Shown one piece after another: positions 24,160 to 35,700 of a stretch of DNA of 64,000 bases (its first letter is position 1; each line of letters starts with the position of its first letter). The stretch comes from Morella rubra. Its lineage: Eukaryota > Streptophyta > Magnoliopsida > Fagales > Myricaceae. The DNA is taken from positions 31,634,119-31,698,118 of the forward strand of contig CM025851.1 in assembly GCA_003952965.2 (NCBI GenBank), in the 5' to 3' direction. Below the pieces are notes generated by a model. It saw nothing but the letters and a program-made list of their open reading frames with translations. It was not told the DNA's origin and searched no databases. The translations under genes were made by a program, and so were the position numbers.

Positions 24160-25747
24160 TAATTTAAACTATATATGCCAAATTAAAAAAAAAAAAAAAA
24201 ACGTGTAAAAGACGGTGCATTGGCTAATAGAGGGGATAGTCATAGAGAACAAAACAAAAAAAAGTGACCTGTGGTGGTCCGGTCCGGTGGATACATTGCG
24301 TAGTGAAGTCAATGACACTGGCTGGCAGCGACCAGAATCAGTAACTGACTAACTGTATCTTGATACTCGCTCCGATCTCTCCAGCTATTTCTCCTACTAC
24401 TACTCTGCACGTTCTCCTTTAATATTATCAAATGGGCGTCCTGTTAACCTAACATGCCTGTTACCAAATACTTATTTCTCTCGTCGCAATTACAGTACAG
24501 TCCAGTCCAAGTAAAATTGGAAATACTCAACTACCACGTCTACGGGTGACTGAGAAGAATTTTCTTTTTTTGCAGTAACGTCTAAATAAATAAAGTGCAG
24601 CACTTATTTTTTTAAGAGATAAATATAGAAAAAATTAAATAAGTACTTCAATTTTAAAATTCATTAAATTAGTTTCTAAAGTTTAATATTCATTAAGATT
24701 TTAAGTTTTAATTCCTCCTGACTTTTTAAATGTGAATAATTTTAAATTTCAATTATTTTTATGTGTTTTAAAGTTTAAAGTTTATTTTGATTTGAACTTA
24801 AACCATATAAAATAATGTTGTATTTATCTCTCATTTTACTTGCGATATAATTACTATAATATAATGATTTAAACCGGTAGGCTGCATCCTTAATCATGTT
24901 CTCAGCACCTCATGAGGCAAAAAAGAAGAAGAAGAAGTTAAATTCATATATATATATATATATATATAAAATACTGCTTGAAGTACTAGTAAGAAGCCAA
25001 GGTCTCAGTCGGTTGTTATTTTTCACACGTATTGTATGAAACAAGTTTAGATGTGTATAACATAAATATCTTTTTTTGAATTTTTAGATGTTTTTATCTA
25101 GAGATTTTCCAAGAAGTCAAATAATATACTATACATATACAATATATCATAAAAGTATTGATTTGATTTGAAAAAACTGTTCTCCTCATTGTCTCGCTAT
25201 GGAATAGAATTTTAGATAATAATTATTGAAAAGATGATCAAATCATATGAATTTCATTCAATTTTTGGATTTTCATGTCACACAATAATAATATAACATT
25301 TGACTTTTAGAAGCCTTAAAATATAAAAAAAAAAACCCCGAAAAAGTAAAAGAAATTGAAAAGGAAAGACTATTCAAAAAAGAAACTCCTCAAAGATTAG
25401 TAATAAAGTTTGGATAAAAATCGCTCCTAATATTTGCTGGACATTCATGAACTTCCCAGTACCACAACTGTCGCACAAACATTTTCGCTTAAAGGAACAA
25501 TATCCCGAGACGCGTAACAAAACCGTGACCACTGCTCCTTTGCGCCTTTGATTTGGCCTTGTCGACAACGGCCGACTCGCCGGTTTCTCTGTCCGACCAC
25601 GGCTGAAACTGAATCTTTTGAGTTTTAAGGAGAAAGCACGGAACGTTCGTAAATCCTCACGAACCTGCAATTCAAATATAGGGGTGAAATACCCTGGCAT
25701 TCCCGTCAGAATCGGAAAAACGACGAGTTTCAGAGAGAGAGAAGGAG

Positions 25748-28186
25748 ATGGGAGTGGACTACTACCACATACTGAGGGTGAACCGGAACGCGAGCGAGGA
25801 GGACCTGAAGAAAGCGTACAAGAGATTAGCGATGAAGTGGCACCCGGATAAGAACCCGGACAACAAGAAGGAGGCCGAGGCCAAGTTCAAGCAGATCTCC
25901 GAGGCGTACGACGTCCTCAGCGACCCTCACAAGCGCCAGATCTACGAATTCTATGGCGAGCAATCGCTCCAGGCTGCCGAGTCTGTAGGCCCTTACTCGG
26001 CCGCTGGGTCCCAAGCCGCTGGTAACTCTGGCTTCCGGTATAATCCCCGCGACGCCAAGGACATCTTTGACGAGTTTTTCGGCGGATCCGGAGACGTCAG
26101 CGGGAGCGATAGGTTCAAGAGAGCGAATGGGAATGCGGCGGAAATTGGGAGGAGCCAGGAGAAGAAGAAAGCGAATCTGAAGGCGGCGGCGATCGAGAGC
26201 AAGTTGGTGTGTAGCTTGGAGGAGCTTTACAAAGGTTGCCGAAAGAAGATGAGGATTGCGCGCTCCGTTCCAGACGAGTTTGGGTTCGTTCTTTTCTGCC
26301 TCTTGTTTTTATTTGTTATTTTCTGAATTCTCCATTTGCTATTTTAAGTTCAATTCTTCACTTGAATTCCGACGCCTATATAGAGCTGTGATGAGAGAGG
26401 TTCTTAAATCGTGGCATCGTTTGAAATTGGCAAAGAAGATCACTTTGGTCGAGTTACCAATCAATGGATTTAGATGTGGATGCGTTCTTGTGGAGAGTTA
26501 CGTGCTTTTAGCAGATCCCTTTTTGTTAGGTGATAAGGGCAAGGTTTTTTAGCTTTTCCAATCGGAGGTGGTTTATAGAGATTTGCAGGAATGATAATAG
26601 AATACTTTTGAACCTAAACATGTGTTTTCATGTTGGTAGTGATTCTACAAAAGGAAGAAATATTGCAACACATATGAGCGTCGCCACATAAATGTTGCAG
26701 ATTAAAACTCAATTTAGGATTGATGATGGACCTTTGGCTTGTCTTGGTAGCACAGTAGCTTTAGAAAATCTAAGCTGTTAATGAAGTACTTGGAGGATAA
26801 GTTACCACATTTGGTGGGAAATCTTTGACTTGGAAGTCTCACTATCTTCTTCGGTATGTAAGCCCATAGAAAAGTACATAACCATTGTTATGAATCAAGG
26901 AGGAAACTTACCTGCTATTCTGCCAACCTTTTGGATATTCACAATGTTTTCTATCACCAGATGTTTGAAAACATGAACATTGCTTTGTGATCTTGATGCA
27001 CACACATGCAGACACAAAAAGGCAAAGAGGTAAGATAAGTGATTTCTGCTTCATATTTTTTGTCTTGCCATAGTATGCAGTTTTTTTTTGGGCAGTATTT
27101 CCATTGCTTGCTCCCAGAGATTTTGGAGGCCAAAGCAAAGAATCGTATGATTTTCAGAATGCATTCCGCAGAGATAATTTTTTCTTTGTATGATTTTAGC
27201 AGAAGTCAACTGTGCATTCAGCTTTCGAAGCACACAGTTGGCTTGAGTCAAAATTTTGCGGGGCAGGCATATAACTTGGGGTCAAACTCAGGCAGTTACC
27301 CTGATTGTTTTACTTTGCCATCCTTAGGGACCTGATCTGATATAAACTTAAGAAATGGTGAGGGCCTGCATGAGGCCCCTTGATATTCAATTTGGTTTTG
27401 GTCAAGCCATTCCCCTTCTCTCATCTGGAAACTGTAGAAAAGTTGTCATCTACGCGCAACTGTTCTGTGTGGCGGCTATGATCATCTGATAATGCAAGTG
27501 TTATTAGTTAGGTTGTGGGCTGTGGGCCATATGGCTGAACTAAATGAGATGGAACGAAGTTATGTCATTAAGTCTGTCAGTGGTTGGTTAACATGGACTG
27601 TAATCGACATTTTCAGTTCATTTCCAGAACATCTTAGCTATGCCTCCCCCAACACACGCACACAAGAGAAAAGTACACTATCTGCTATGGCTATTTCTTC
27701 TTTTCTTCATGCTTCACATACTAGCAATTGTTGTGCAGAAGGCCAAAGACAGTTGAAGAAATCTTAAAAATAGATATCAAACCTGGCTGGAAGAAAGGTA
27801 CAAAAATCACTTTTCCGGAGAAAGGCAACCAAGAACCTGGCGTTACTCCAGCAGATCTAATCTTTGTGGTGGATGAGAAACCTCATGCTTTTTATAAGAG
27901 AGATGGAAATGATCTTGTGGTTGATCAAAAAATCTCATTGTTGGAGGCTCTCACTGGGGTAACTCTTAACTTGACAACCTTGGATGGAAGGAATCTTGCA
28001 GTATCGATGACTAATATTGTAAAACCTGGCCATGAGATGGTGATCCCAAATGAAGGAATGCCCAACTCAAAGGAACCTACCAAGAGAGGAGACCTTATAA
28101 TTAAGTTTGACATTACATTTCCTTCAAGGCTCACTACAGAACAGAAATCTGACTTGAGGAGGGCACTCAGTGGAGCTGATAACTAG
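25748..28186 (+). CDS. DnaJ/HSP40 co-chaperone, type II, right copy
   Basis: Exons 25748-26283 and 27739-28186 encode the same 327 residues as the left copy. The donor is GTTCGT after TTTGG, and the acceptor follows TTGTTGTGCAG. A GAGAGAGAGA stretch sits just before the ATG in the leader. The gene is followed by the thioredoxin gene on the opposite strand. Around Arabidopsis CRR28 the next gene is also a DnaJ (AT1G59725, from memory) and then thioredoxin H7. Confidence 0.92.
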
Positions 28187-28335
28187 TTCTGTTGACGGCT
28201 AGGTCTATGACTATCCCAGTAACTCGAATTGACATTCTAAGGTCAGTTAAATGTAGATACGTTCCGTTGCACTAATAAAAAACAAGATTGTGCATAGTAG
28301 GAAGTTTGAATCTGTTGGCAGCATCAAGAAACATG

Positions 28336-29942
28336 GGATAAACTACCGACTTTAACTACTGCGTTGGCTGCCACAAGAGGACATTGGGTTATTTAATTGA
28401 AATTCGTATGTTAGGAATGTAAAGATAGTTGTTTTTTCAGTGGAAAGCGACAAGGAGAACATCGTAAATGTTATATTTGGAAGTTACGTTGTCCAATGCA
28501 CGAACTTTAGATCAAGATTTTGCTATTCTTTTTAAATGATCTATTGGACAGTACTGTCCTTGCAATCTTTTTCTTTATGTATTGATATGAAACCAATTTG
28601 GTATACTTTCGAAGTTGCTGGTAGAAATGGAGAATTAGATAGGTCTGTGGGTGAGAGAACATATCACTATCGGATGAGATTCTTTGCATGTCTTTCTTGA
28701 ATGTGTTGCAAGCATCAAAATTGTTTGTTCTGTGAATAATCGAGTTAGGGGTGTCATTAATTCCAAAAATGATAATCGATTCACTCAATCCAGGTTAGGA
28801 GGTAAGAATAAAGTCTACCATTCACTTGAACAATGCTTGTGTATACCCTATGTTTGACGAAATCCTAATGCTGAAATATGGAGAAAGATTGGCAGCTGAA
28901 GATAGCAACACATATCAATGATGATTAGCGTGATGGGTCGTGACTAGTAATGAAATGCAAGCAAACAGTTCGTAATTTGCAAAATACTTGGCTGGATTAC
29001 TTGCTACATACACAGTTATTTGTACAACATAGTCCCCAAACATTAGTCGTTGGGGAAATAAAAAAAATAAAAAGCCACACGCATTTGTATTATGGTAAAT
29101 TCTTCTAAGAATGAAGGAGTAAACTCTTTGCTTATGGCTTAGGAAAAAAAAAAAAAACTCTTTCTTATCAAATTACCGCGGACCTAAGGATCGCCTTTAG
29201 GGGTAAAGATTATAGGGTACTGAAGGCAGTTTTTTGTGCTTTTTATCGAATCGAAGTCAGATAGATATAAGGGAATTTTGCATCCCAAGGTGGCCACTCA
29301 CCTTCAACTTTTACTTTCTGTCGGGGTAGACATATTTTTAAGGGAAATGTCATAGATATAGGAAAAAAATTGCAAAAGGATCAAAATGTACTTTCAAGAT
29401 AAAATTATTATAAAATATAAATAATTAATATTTTTTAAATAAAACTATTTAAATTCTATTTCATAAATCTATTTATTTTTTGAACATTTATTTTGGAGTA
29501 GCATTTTAGTTATTTGTATATTTTTCCGTCAGATTTATATCAGGGAGGAGAACTACATTGTAGATTTTCAAAAGGTGATAGAAGAACGTAAATCGCCGTT
29601 TTGATAATTACAAGTTCGTCGAAATTGATTTTACATCTATAGTTATGGTCAAACTATGACTTTTTTCTAAAAATATATGTATCACATGAAGCCAGTAAAA
29701 GTTGAACATAGGGAGAGAGGAGAGAGAGAGAATACAGAGGTCTTAACAAATTGAACTGCCATGTGAAGGATTGCTTACGAATTATTCCATTAATATGAGA
29801 AGAAAGACACCATTTTATTTGAGCTACAATACACAGTTATTATTTGACGTGTTTTTCCTCCTTTACCTCGTTCTCATAAAGTTGATGTACCAGCAGAATA
29901 TGCTGTCAAGTACAGGGTCATGCTCCACCACGAATGCTATTC
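28336..29942. other. Gap between DnaJ and thioredoxin
   Basis: The first DNA outside the detectable palindrome. No gene, RNA or clear transposon is seen. The frames present are short and rich in stop codons. Confidence 0.6.
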
Positions 29943-30574
29943 TTATGCCCTGTGTTTCTCAATCTTCTTCTGCAGTTCATCCTTCCTAGCCCCCACCACC
30001 TTGTCAACCACCTTCCCTTTCTTAATCAGTAAAAATGTTGGCATTGCCTCCACCCCGAACTCCCGTGCCACAGACTGTTTACATTTAAACCTTGTTACTA
30101 TAAGTCATTGGATTCATGGTTTAACCAATCCAAGGATAACAAGACAAAAGAATCAGCTAACCCACAAGTATTCTCTGTTAAAGGATTAAGAGCTTTTTTA
30201 CCTGCAACTCATCCACATCAATCTTGATGAAATCGACATCCGTATATTTGGCAGAAAAATCTTTGAAGGCTGGCTCCATGAATTTACAAGGTCCACACCA
30301 TGTAGCAGTGAAATCGATCACCAACTTCAGCACCAGAAATCAAAGTTCATCAAAACCAAAACATCACAAAAGTAGATTCCTATTGGCAAGGAAAGGAAAA
30401 TATCAACTCTGCATCAAAAGGAGACCTCGTAGTTTGTAGTCTTACCAGTTTGTTAGTTTCCTTCGAGGCATCGAAGTGGGCTTTCCATTGATCTTTTGAA
30501 TGGAAAGCGATGACTCGAGGCGTCGCCGTCACTGTTCCATAGGAGTTCTCCAAGTTGGAAAGGCCGGCTCCCAT
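29943..30574 (-). CDS. Thioredoxin h, subgroup II (TRX h2/h7-like)
   Basis: Three exons, 30574-30446, 30324-30202 and 30074-29943, join in frame to 127 residues. The redox site WCGPC is at 52-56 and the cis-Pro (AMPTF) near 96. The fold is otherwise complete, through DVDELQ and the final KKIEKHRA. It reduces target disulphides in the cytosol or at membranes. The N-terminal extension starts MGAGLSN, a good N-myristoylation signal, which is typical of subgroup II h-type thioredoxins (h2, h7, h8). Introns are short (121 and 127 bases) with GTAAGA and GTAAAA donors. A TATA box lies 93 bases upstream of the ATG. Its position beside DnaJ parallels TRX H7 (AT1G59730) in Arabidopsis, but I cannot separate h2 from h7. 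Confidence 0.93.
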
Positions 30575-30666
30575 TTCTCCTGCTGCAGATTTCTTTTTCT
30601 TATGGCTAAAAGCTAGAGAATATGTGAGCTTTGGCTTGGGACTTGAAGATGTGGTTGGAGGGGCTT

Positions 30667-30674
30667 TATTTATA
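30667..30674 (-). promoter_or_regulatory. TATA box of the thioredoxin h gene
   Basis: TATAAATA on the minus strand, 93 bases before the thioredoxin ATG. It implies transcription from about 30640 and a leader of about 65 bases. Confidence 0.65.
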
Positions 30675-32765
30675 GTTGGAAGATTGGTAAGGTGTTGTTT
30701 ATGATAATGATCCTGGGAGCATCAGATTCGTTCTACTATTTGATGGGGACAACTCTATAATGTAGACAGTGGGCTCTAATTTGCTAATGGTTAGGGCATA
30801 AGTTCCCAATTAAAAATGTTTTTAAGTAGCATAAAACAGGTTTTCTCCTCAGCTGGCCATCCGTGCCAAAGCACAGCTGCTTCCCATTCTTTAGTTCTGA
30901 TTCTCTGTCGACTCTTTCTTCATGCTCTCTGCTGGTCTCAATTCTCAAGCAGAAGTTATTGACTTTGCCTCCTGCATTTGTGCTTTCAATACAACAATTC
31001 CCTATTTTCTTTTTGAGTAACGAAAAGAAATCCTATGCGGCAAGTCACTAGAGTGAACTTATCTAATGTACAAATAAATTTCGGAGAGCTAGCACAGACC
31101 CATCTATATCACCGTAACTCTCACTTAAGCTGGTTACAATGAAAATTGAATCTGTGACTTGTGCGCCTACTCGGATAGGCACAAGTACGCCCTTGCTACT
31201 GGGAGAGGCCCGCGATGGGTCAATTACATAGCTTTTCAAAATTATGAAAATCAATTTTCTTGATGATTTATTGAACGGACCTGGTTTCGTACGCTCAGAT
31301 TTTCACTGCTATATGGAATACAATACTAATAAGCCAGACCCTAAACAAACTTAGAAAATAGAGTGGAAACTTTGGAAATTCTGGTCGTAAATATCAGCGT
31401 TACGCAAATAGAGGGAGCAGAGTGGGAAATAGTTTTCACGAACTAGACTCTACTAATCTGCTGTGATAGCGACAGAGTGAAAATATTCTTCAAATCTTAG
31501 TACTTTCGAAGATGGTGTTTCGGATTTTGTCACCTCAGTCATTCACTAGATGCTCTCTCTAGACTTTAGAGGTAGCAAATTCCAATCGTTCAAATTGGAT
31601 CTATCTTACAGGTATATAAGAAATACGGAGGACAATAACCCAATATTTTGTTGTTCCAAACCCCTTTCCGCTCCACCAGAAAAGAAGAAAGAAAGAAGAA
31701 AAAAAAGATCGATGCTTTCCTCTTGCCAAGAGAAAAAATAAAAAATTTCGTCTCATAGGTGACGCTTTATCCAATTTAGAATCAATGCAAAAAGGGAAAG
31801 GAAAAAGCATTGGATCATAGGCTCTTAGCAAGTTAGCATCGTCTGGAAAAAAAGGTCCTAAAAAATGTGTTAAATAAGTTTTTGCATTTACAATGAGCTG
31901 CATGGAATATAACCCAATTGCGTCTACGAAAGAGCATATGCTCTCGACTGTGGACTCTTTTCACACGATTCTGAAGACCATCTCCCTATATTCTTATACC
32001 GCCTGAAGGATGTGAGTCGTCAGAGCCCAAGACGCCAAAAGCACAGAAAGATGTTGTGCGGGTTTTCACAGATGTAAAGGCTAATTTCTCCCACCTAAAG
32101 GAATGTTAAAATGGCAGGGAGTCGGCAGCAACTTCTGATGCACTTTGCTTGCCAAGGACAAAAAGTCTAAAACTAAACGCAAACAGCGTAGATCCGAAAG
32201 TTTATTCCTTGGCAAAGGGTTATTAATGTATAAGAATGTCAGCCCAAAAAGAATAATGGAAAAAAAATTATATATTGGAATGTCAGATTTCGGCATTCGA
32301 AAAGGAATGTCGATTTCAAAAGAATACCCAACACGGTGAGATCAGCAAATTTTAAGTCAGTTTCGATGCAAAGAGATGCCTCATTGTCAATCTAATTCAA
32401 GTTTAAACTTGGGCGTCTTCAATTTCGTACTGCTATTGCAGAGTCTTGCTGAATGCTCACGTGAAGAAGAATGAGATGATACAATTGGGTTATCGTTCTA
32501 ATTATGGCAACCACAAAAAACAAAGAAGGAAATATATAAGCCCAGGCATTGCACTTCCAAATAAATAATGTCGCAGAACTACTTTTTCTCATAAGGTTTC
32601 TGGTGAAAATTCTTCATCAACCATTAACAAAAAGGGAAGTCCGGGATGGTGAATTGATCGACAGCAACCAACAGTCAAAATATGTTTTATGCAAGGCAAA
32701 AAACATTCTCACCACCCACCCAGAGAACTAGGACCAAAAACCATATGAACATCTACTGAGTAATG
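30675..32765. other. Gap between thioredoxin and the caprin-like gene
   Basis: About 2 kb with no supported gene. Open stretches at 31601-31903 (minus) and 32145-32339 (plus) are short, basic in composition and match no family I know. The end near 32700 should hold the 3' UTR of the caprin-like gene. Confidence 0.5.
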
Positions 32766-35700
32766 TCATGACCTGACCCCCACATCAGCTGGGACTTGAC
32801 CACCTTGAACTGCTGAACCATGGTTGTTATAAGGCTGCCCACCACCCCTGCCACCCCTTCCCCGGTTGTTATAAAAAATTTTTGGATAATAATTTCCAGG
32901 CTGATCATAATATGGGCTGCGACCATTTTGATAGGATCCACTTCCCCTGCCGCTGCCTCGACCTCCACGTCCATTGGAATAACCCCTACGGCCACCCCCA
33001 CCACCGCGACCACCTCTTTGGTTCTGATAGGCCCTTCTGGGAATGTATTGCTGTGCTTTTGACTGTGGATCTATCTCAGTATGCTCCAGTTCTGCCTGTG
33101 ATTGGACTTGTTCTTGTTGAACTGAGACAAACTCCGCGGCACTTTCCGGCTCTTCTTCATCCTGCCATGCAGAAGCCTCACATATTCAATCAAGGACATA
33201 GAAAGTATAGCAGGAGAAAGGGTTTTGTTGAGATAAATTAGTGTACATTTTGAAGATCATCCACGGGACTAGATTCATTATCTCCAGTTTCATCATGTCC
33301 TTGAAAATTTGCTGTGTCTTGGTCCTACAAAGACAACAATTTAGAAGAAATGCTCGACCAGGTGGAGGAATCTAAAAATATTAATGTTGAAAATATATAA
33401 AATGATAAGTCATCACAAGTAGCTAGCAATATAAACCCCATCCTCATAAAAGTTTAAAAATGGCATGCATATTAAACATACTATTACCAGAATGCCCTTG
33501 AATCGGGTAAGAAAAGTGGGTTCAAAATTGGAAAGAAGGTTGGTTCAAATTTAAAGGTAATGTTGGAAGTTAAAATGCATCGATGTTTTTATTTCAGCTG
33601 TTATCTATTTTGGGACGGCATAAAAGGGCATGCACATCATCTATTGTAGTAGTAAACACTCTTAAGTCAGAAAAAAATAAAGGGATAAATTACATGTGAC
33701 CTGTCCATCGGATCGGAAATTCAGGGGGAAAAGTCACTCCTCTAAAGTGTAATGGCAGAAAGGAGCTAGACACTTTGTTTCCCAAACCATAAGAATGCTA
33801 CCAATGAAACAGTCCTGTGCTCTTTTCCTGTCACTATTCTTGGTGGAACTCAGGACAAGGGTTGTGCTTTTGCTAAGAAGAAATGAAATTGTGGCCTTTG
33901 GAAGTAGAGGGACAAAAGACAAGGACAAGGTTCAACTCCCATTATGCGGAAAAATTTGACTTCAAGTACATCATGCTGAAAGGACACACTACAATATAAG
34001 ACTACCTGGCCCACGTGCTTTCAGCAAAACTGCAGAAGCACCTTCCCAGTTACATGGAGTGATGCTTATCACGGGGAGGCCTAAGCTTCTAAGGCTTAGG
34101 CTTGCACTATTATGTTTGGAGGGATCTTCTAGTTTAGTGCCCCTGAAGCATATCATAATGGTTTAAGATGATGCTTAGAACAAGCATAGAAGTTTATCCT
34201 TTCTCCTCATGCACTCTAAACTATCAACTTCCTTCTAAATCAAGCAGACAGGTAAATGCAATACTAGTAAATTAGCTCAATCACATAAGTGCTCACAACC
34301 AAGAAAAAAAAAGCCCAATCACATAAGAACTGGACATTCCATACTAGAACATCTCTTAGCTAGTGAGAAAGGCAACTGACCCCTAGTGTCCAAAATTCTG
34401 AAATTCCTGCAGTTTACCATGTTGCGATGCCTAATTAAATTGTACAGAGGGCTAGAATACAGAGCTTAACTGAATTTGCTTACAAAAGCATGAGCTACAA
34501 ACCTAAAATGCAAGTTAAGAGAAACATTATCAACACCTTCACCAACAAGAGAAAATAACCAAGAAAGCTTTTTTTTTTTTATAAGTAAGTTAAACTTTAT
34601 TAACGAAAAAGAGAGTTGACAGTACAAGAGAATATACTGAAAACACTAGAGCAAACAAGCAAAAAACTTAGAAAATCCAGAAAACCCTCAAAAGGACAAC
34701 CTAAGATCGAATTAGCCCACAAACAAAGAGAATACAACATAGAACCCCCCAAACGATCCAAGGACATGGCCCTTATTCTCAAAACATCTCTCATTCCTTT
34801 CCCTCCACAAACTCCACCATATGCAAGCCGGTATCATCTTCCAAATGGCGAAGATAGGATTCTCAAACGTCCTCCTCCAACAATAAAACATCCACCACCT
34901 TCCTAGGCATAACCCAATCATAGTTGAGAATACTCAACACATGCGCCCACAATCCTCTCGCCATCTTGCAATGAAGAAGGACATGATCAACTGTTTCTCT
35001 GTCACTCTTACATAAATAGCACCACTCCGTCAAGCACACTCCCCTCCTCCGCAAGTTGTCAATGGTCAGAATTTTCCTATGAGTGGCTTCCCAAACAAAG
35101 AAAGCAACTCTAGGAGGAGCCAAATTCCTCCAACATTGACACCATGGAAAAACCGCACTAGAGCCCTCCAAAAGCAAAGAATACATCGACTTAATAGAGA
35201 AGACTCCACCCTTGGACCCCATCCAAAGCAATTTATCCTCTCCCCCTCTTCTCCTACTCAACGAGTAAAGTAAGGAATAAAACGTCGAAAAAACCTCCAC
35301 CTCCCAATCATTGATCAATCTCTCAAAATGAACATCCCACACAACAACTCCGGATCCCAACTCCATACAATCAGCCACCCACGCATCCTTGCGTCGAGCT
35401 AGAGCAAATAACAGAGGAAACTCCAACCTCAAAGGTCTTTCCCCACACCACTTGTCATACCAAAACCGGATTCTGGAGCCATTTCCAAGAAAGCTCAGAA
35501 TGGTAGAAAATTTTGGTGCCATGGAGGAGAAAGAAAGTCAGAAATGGAGGCTAGTATCTGTTTCTGAATCAGTGCTCTACACTCTACCAAATGGATAAGG
35601 AAAAATGTTCACCCTACAGGAGCTTCTTTATGGTGTATACCCCACAGAACATTATTTAAGAACAAATTTTACTTCAAAGACGAAGTACAAAACAGAAAAT

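Larger units (their letters stand above)
20965..25747. other. Intergenic region between CRR28 and DnaJ, right arm
   Basis: About 720 bases longer than its left partner. It holds the complete hAT-type element (22694-23550), a Mutator-type MITE (23763-24159), a run of about 15 C at 23253-23267 inside the hAT element, and an (AT)n microsatellite at 24946-24968. I see no gene. The promoters of both divergent genes should lie here. Confidence 0.75.
13860..28335 (-). repeat. Right arm of the giant inverted repeat
   Basis: This is the reverse complement of 1-13757 with the same three genes in opposite orientation. It is about 720 bases longer because a hAT-type element (22694-23550) and some flank are intact here and partly deleted in the left arm. 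The outer border at 28335 is only where the left partner meets the window edge. The repeat may extend further, so unique sequence after 28336 is not proven. Confidence 0.97.

Noticed and set aside
31601-32339. Possible small genes or organellar DNA between thioredoxin and the caprin-like gene
   Set aside because: Frames are short, basic and broken, and I could match neither plastid nor mitochondrial genes to them.
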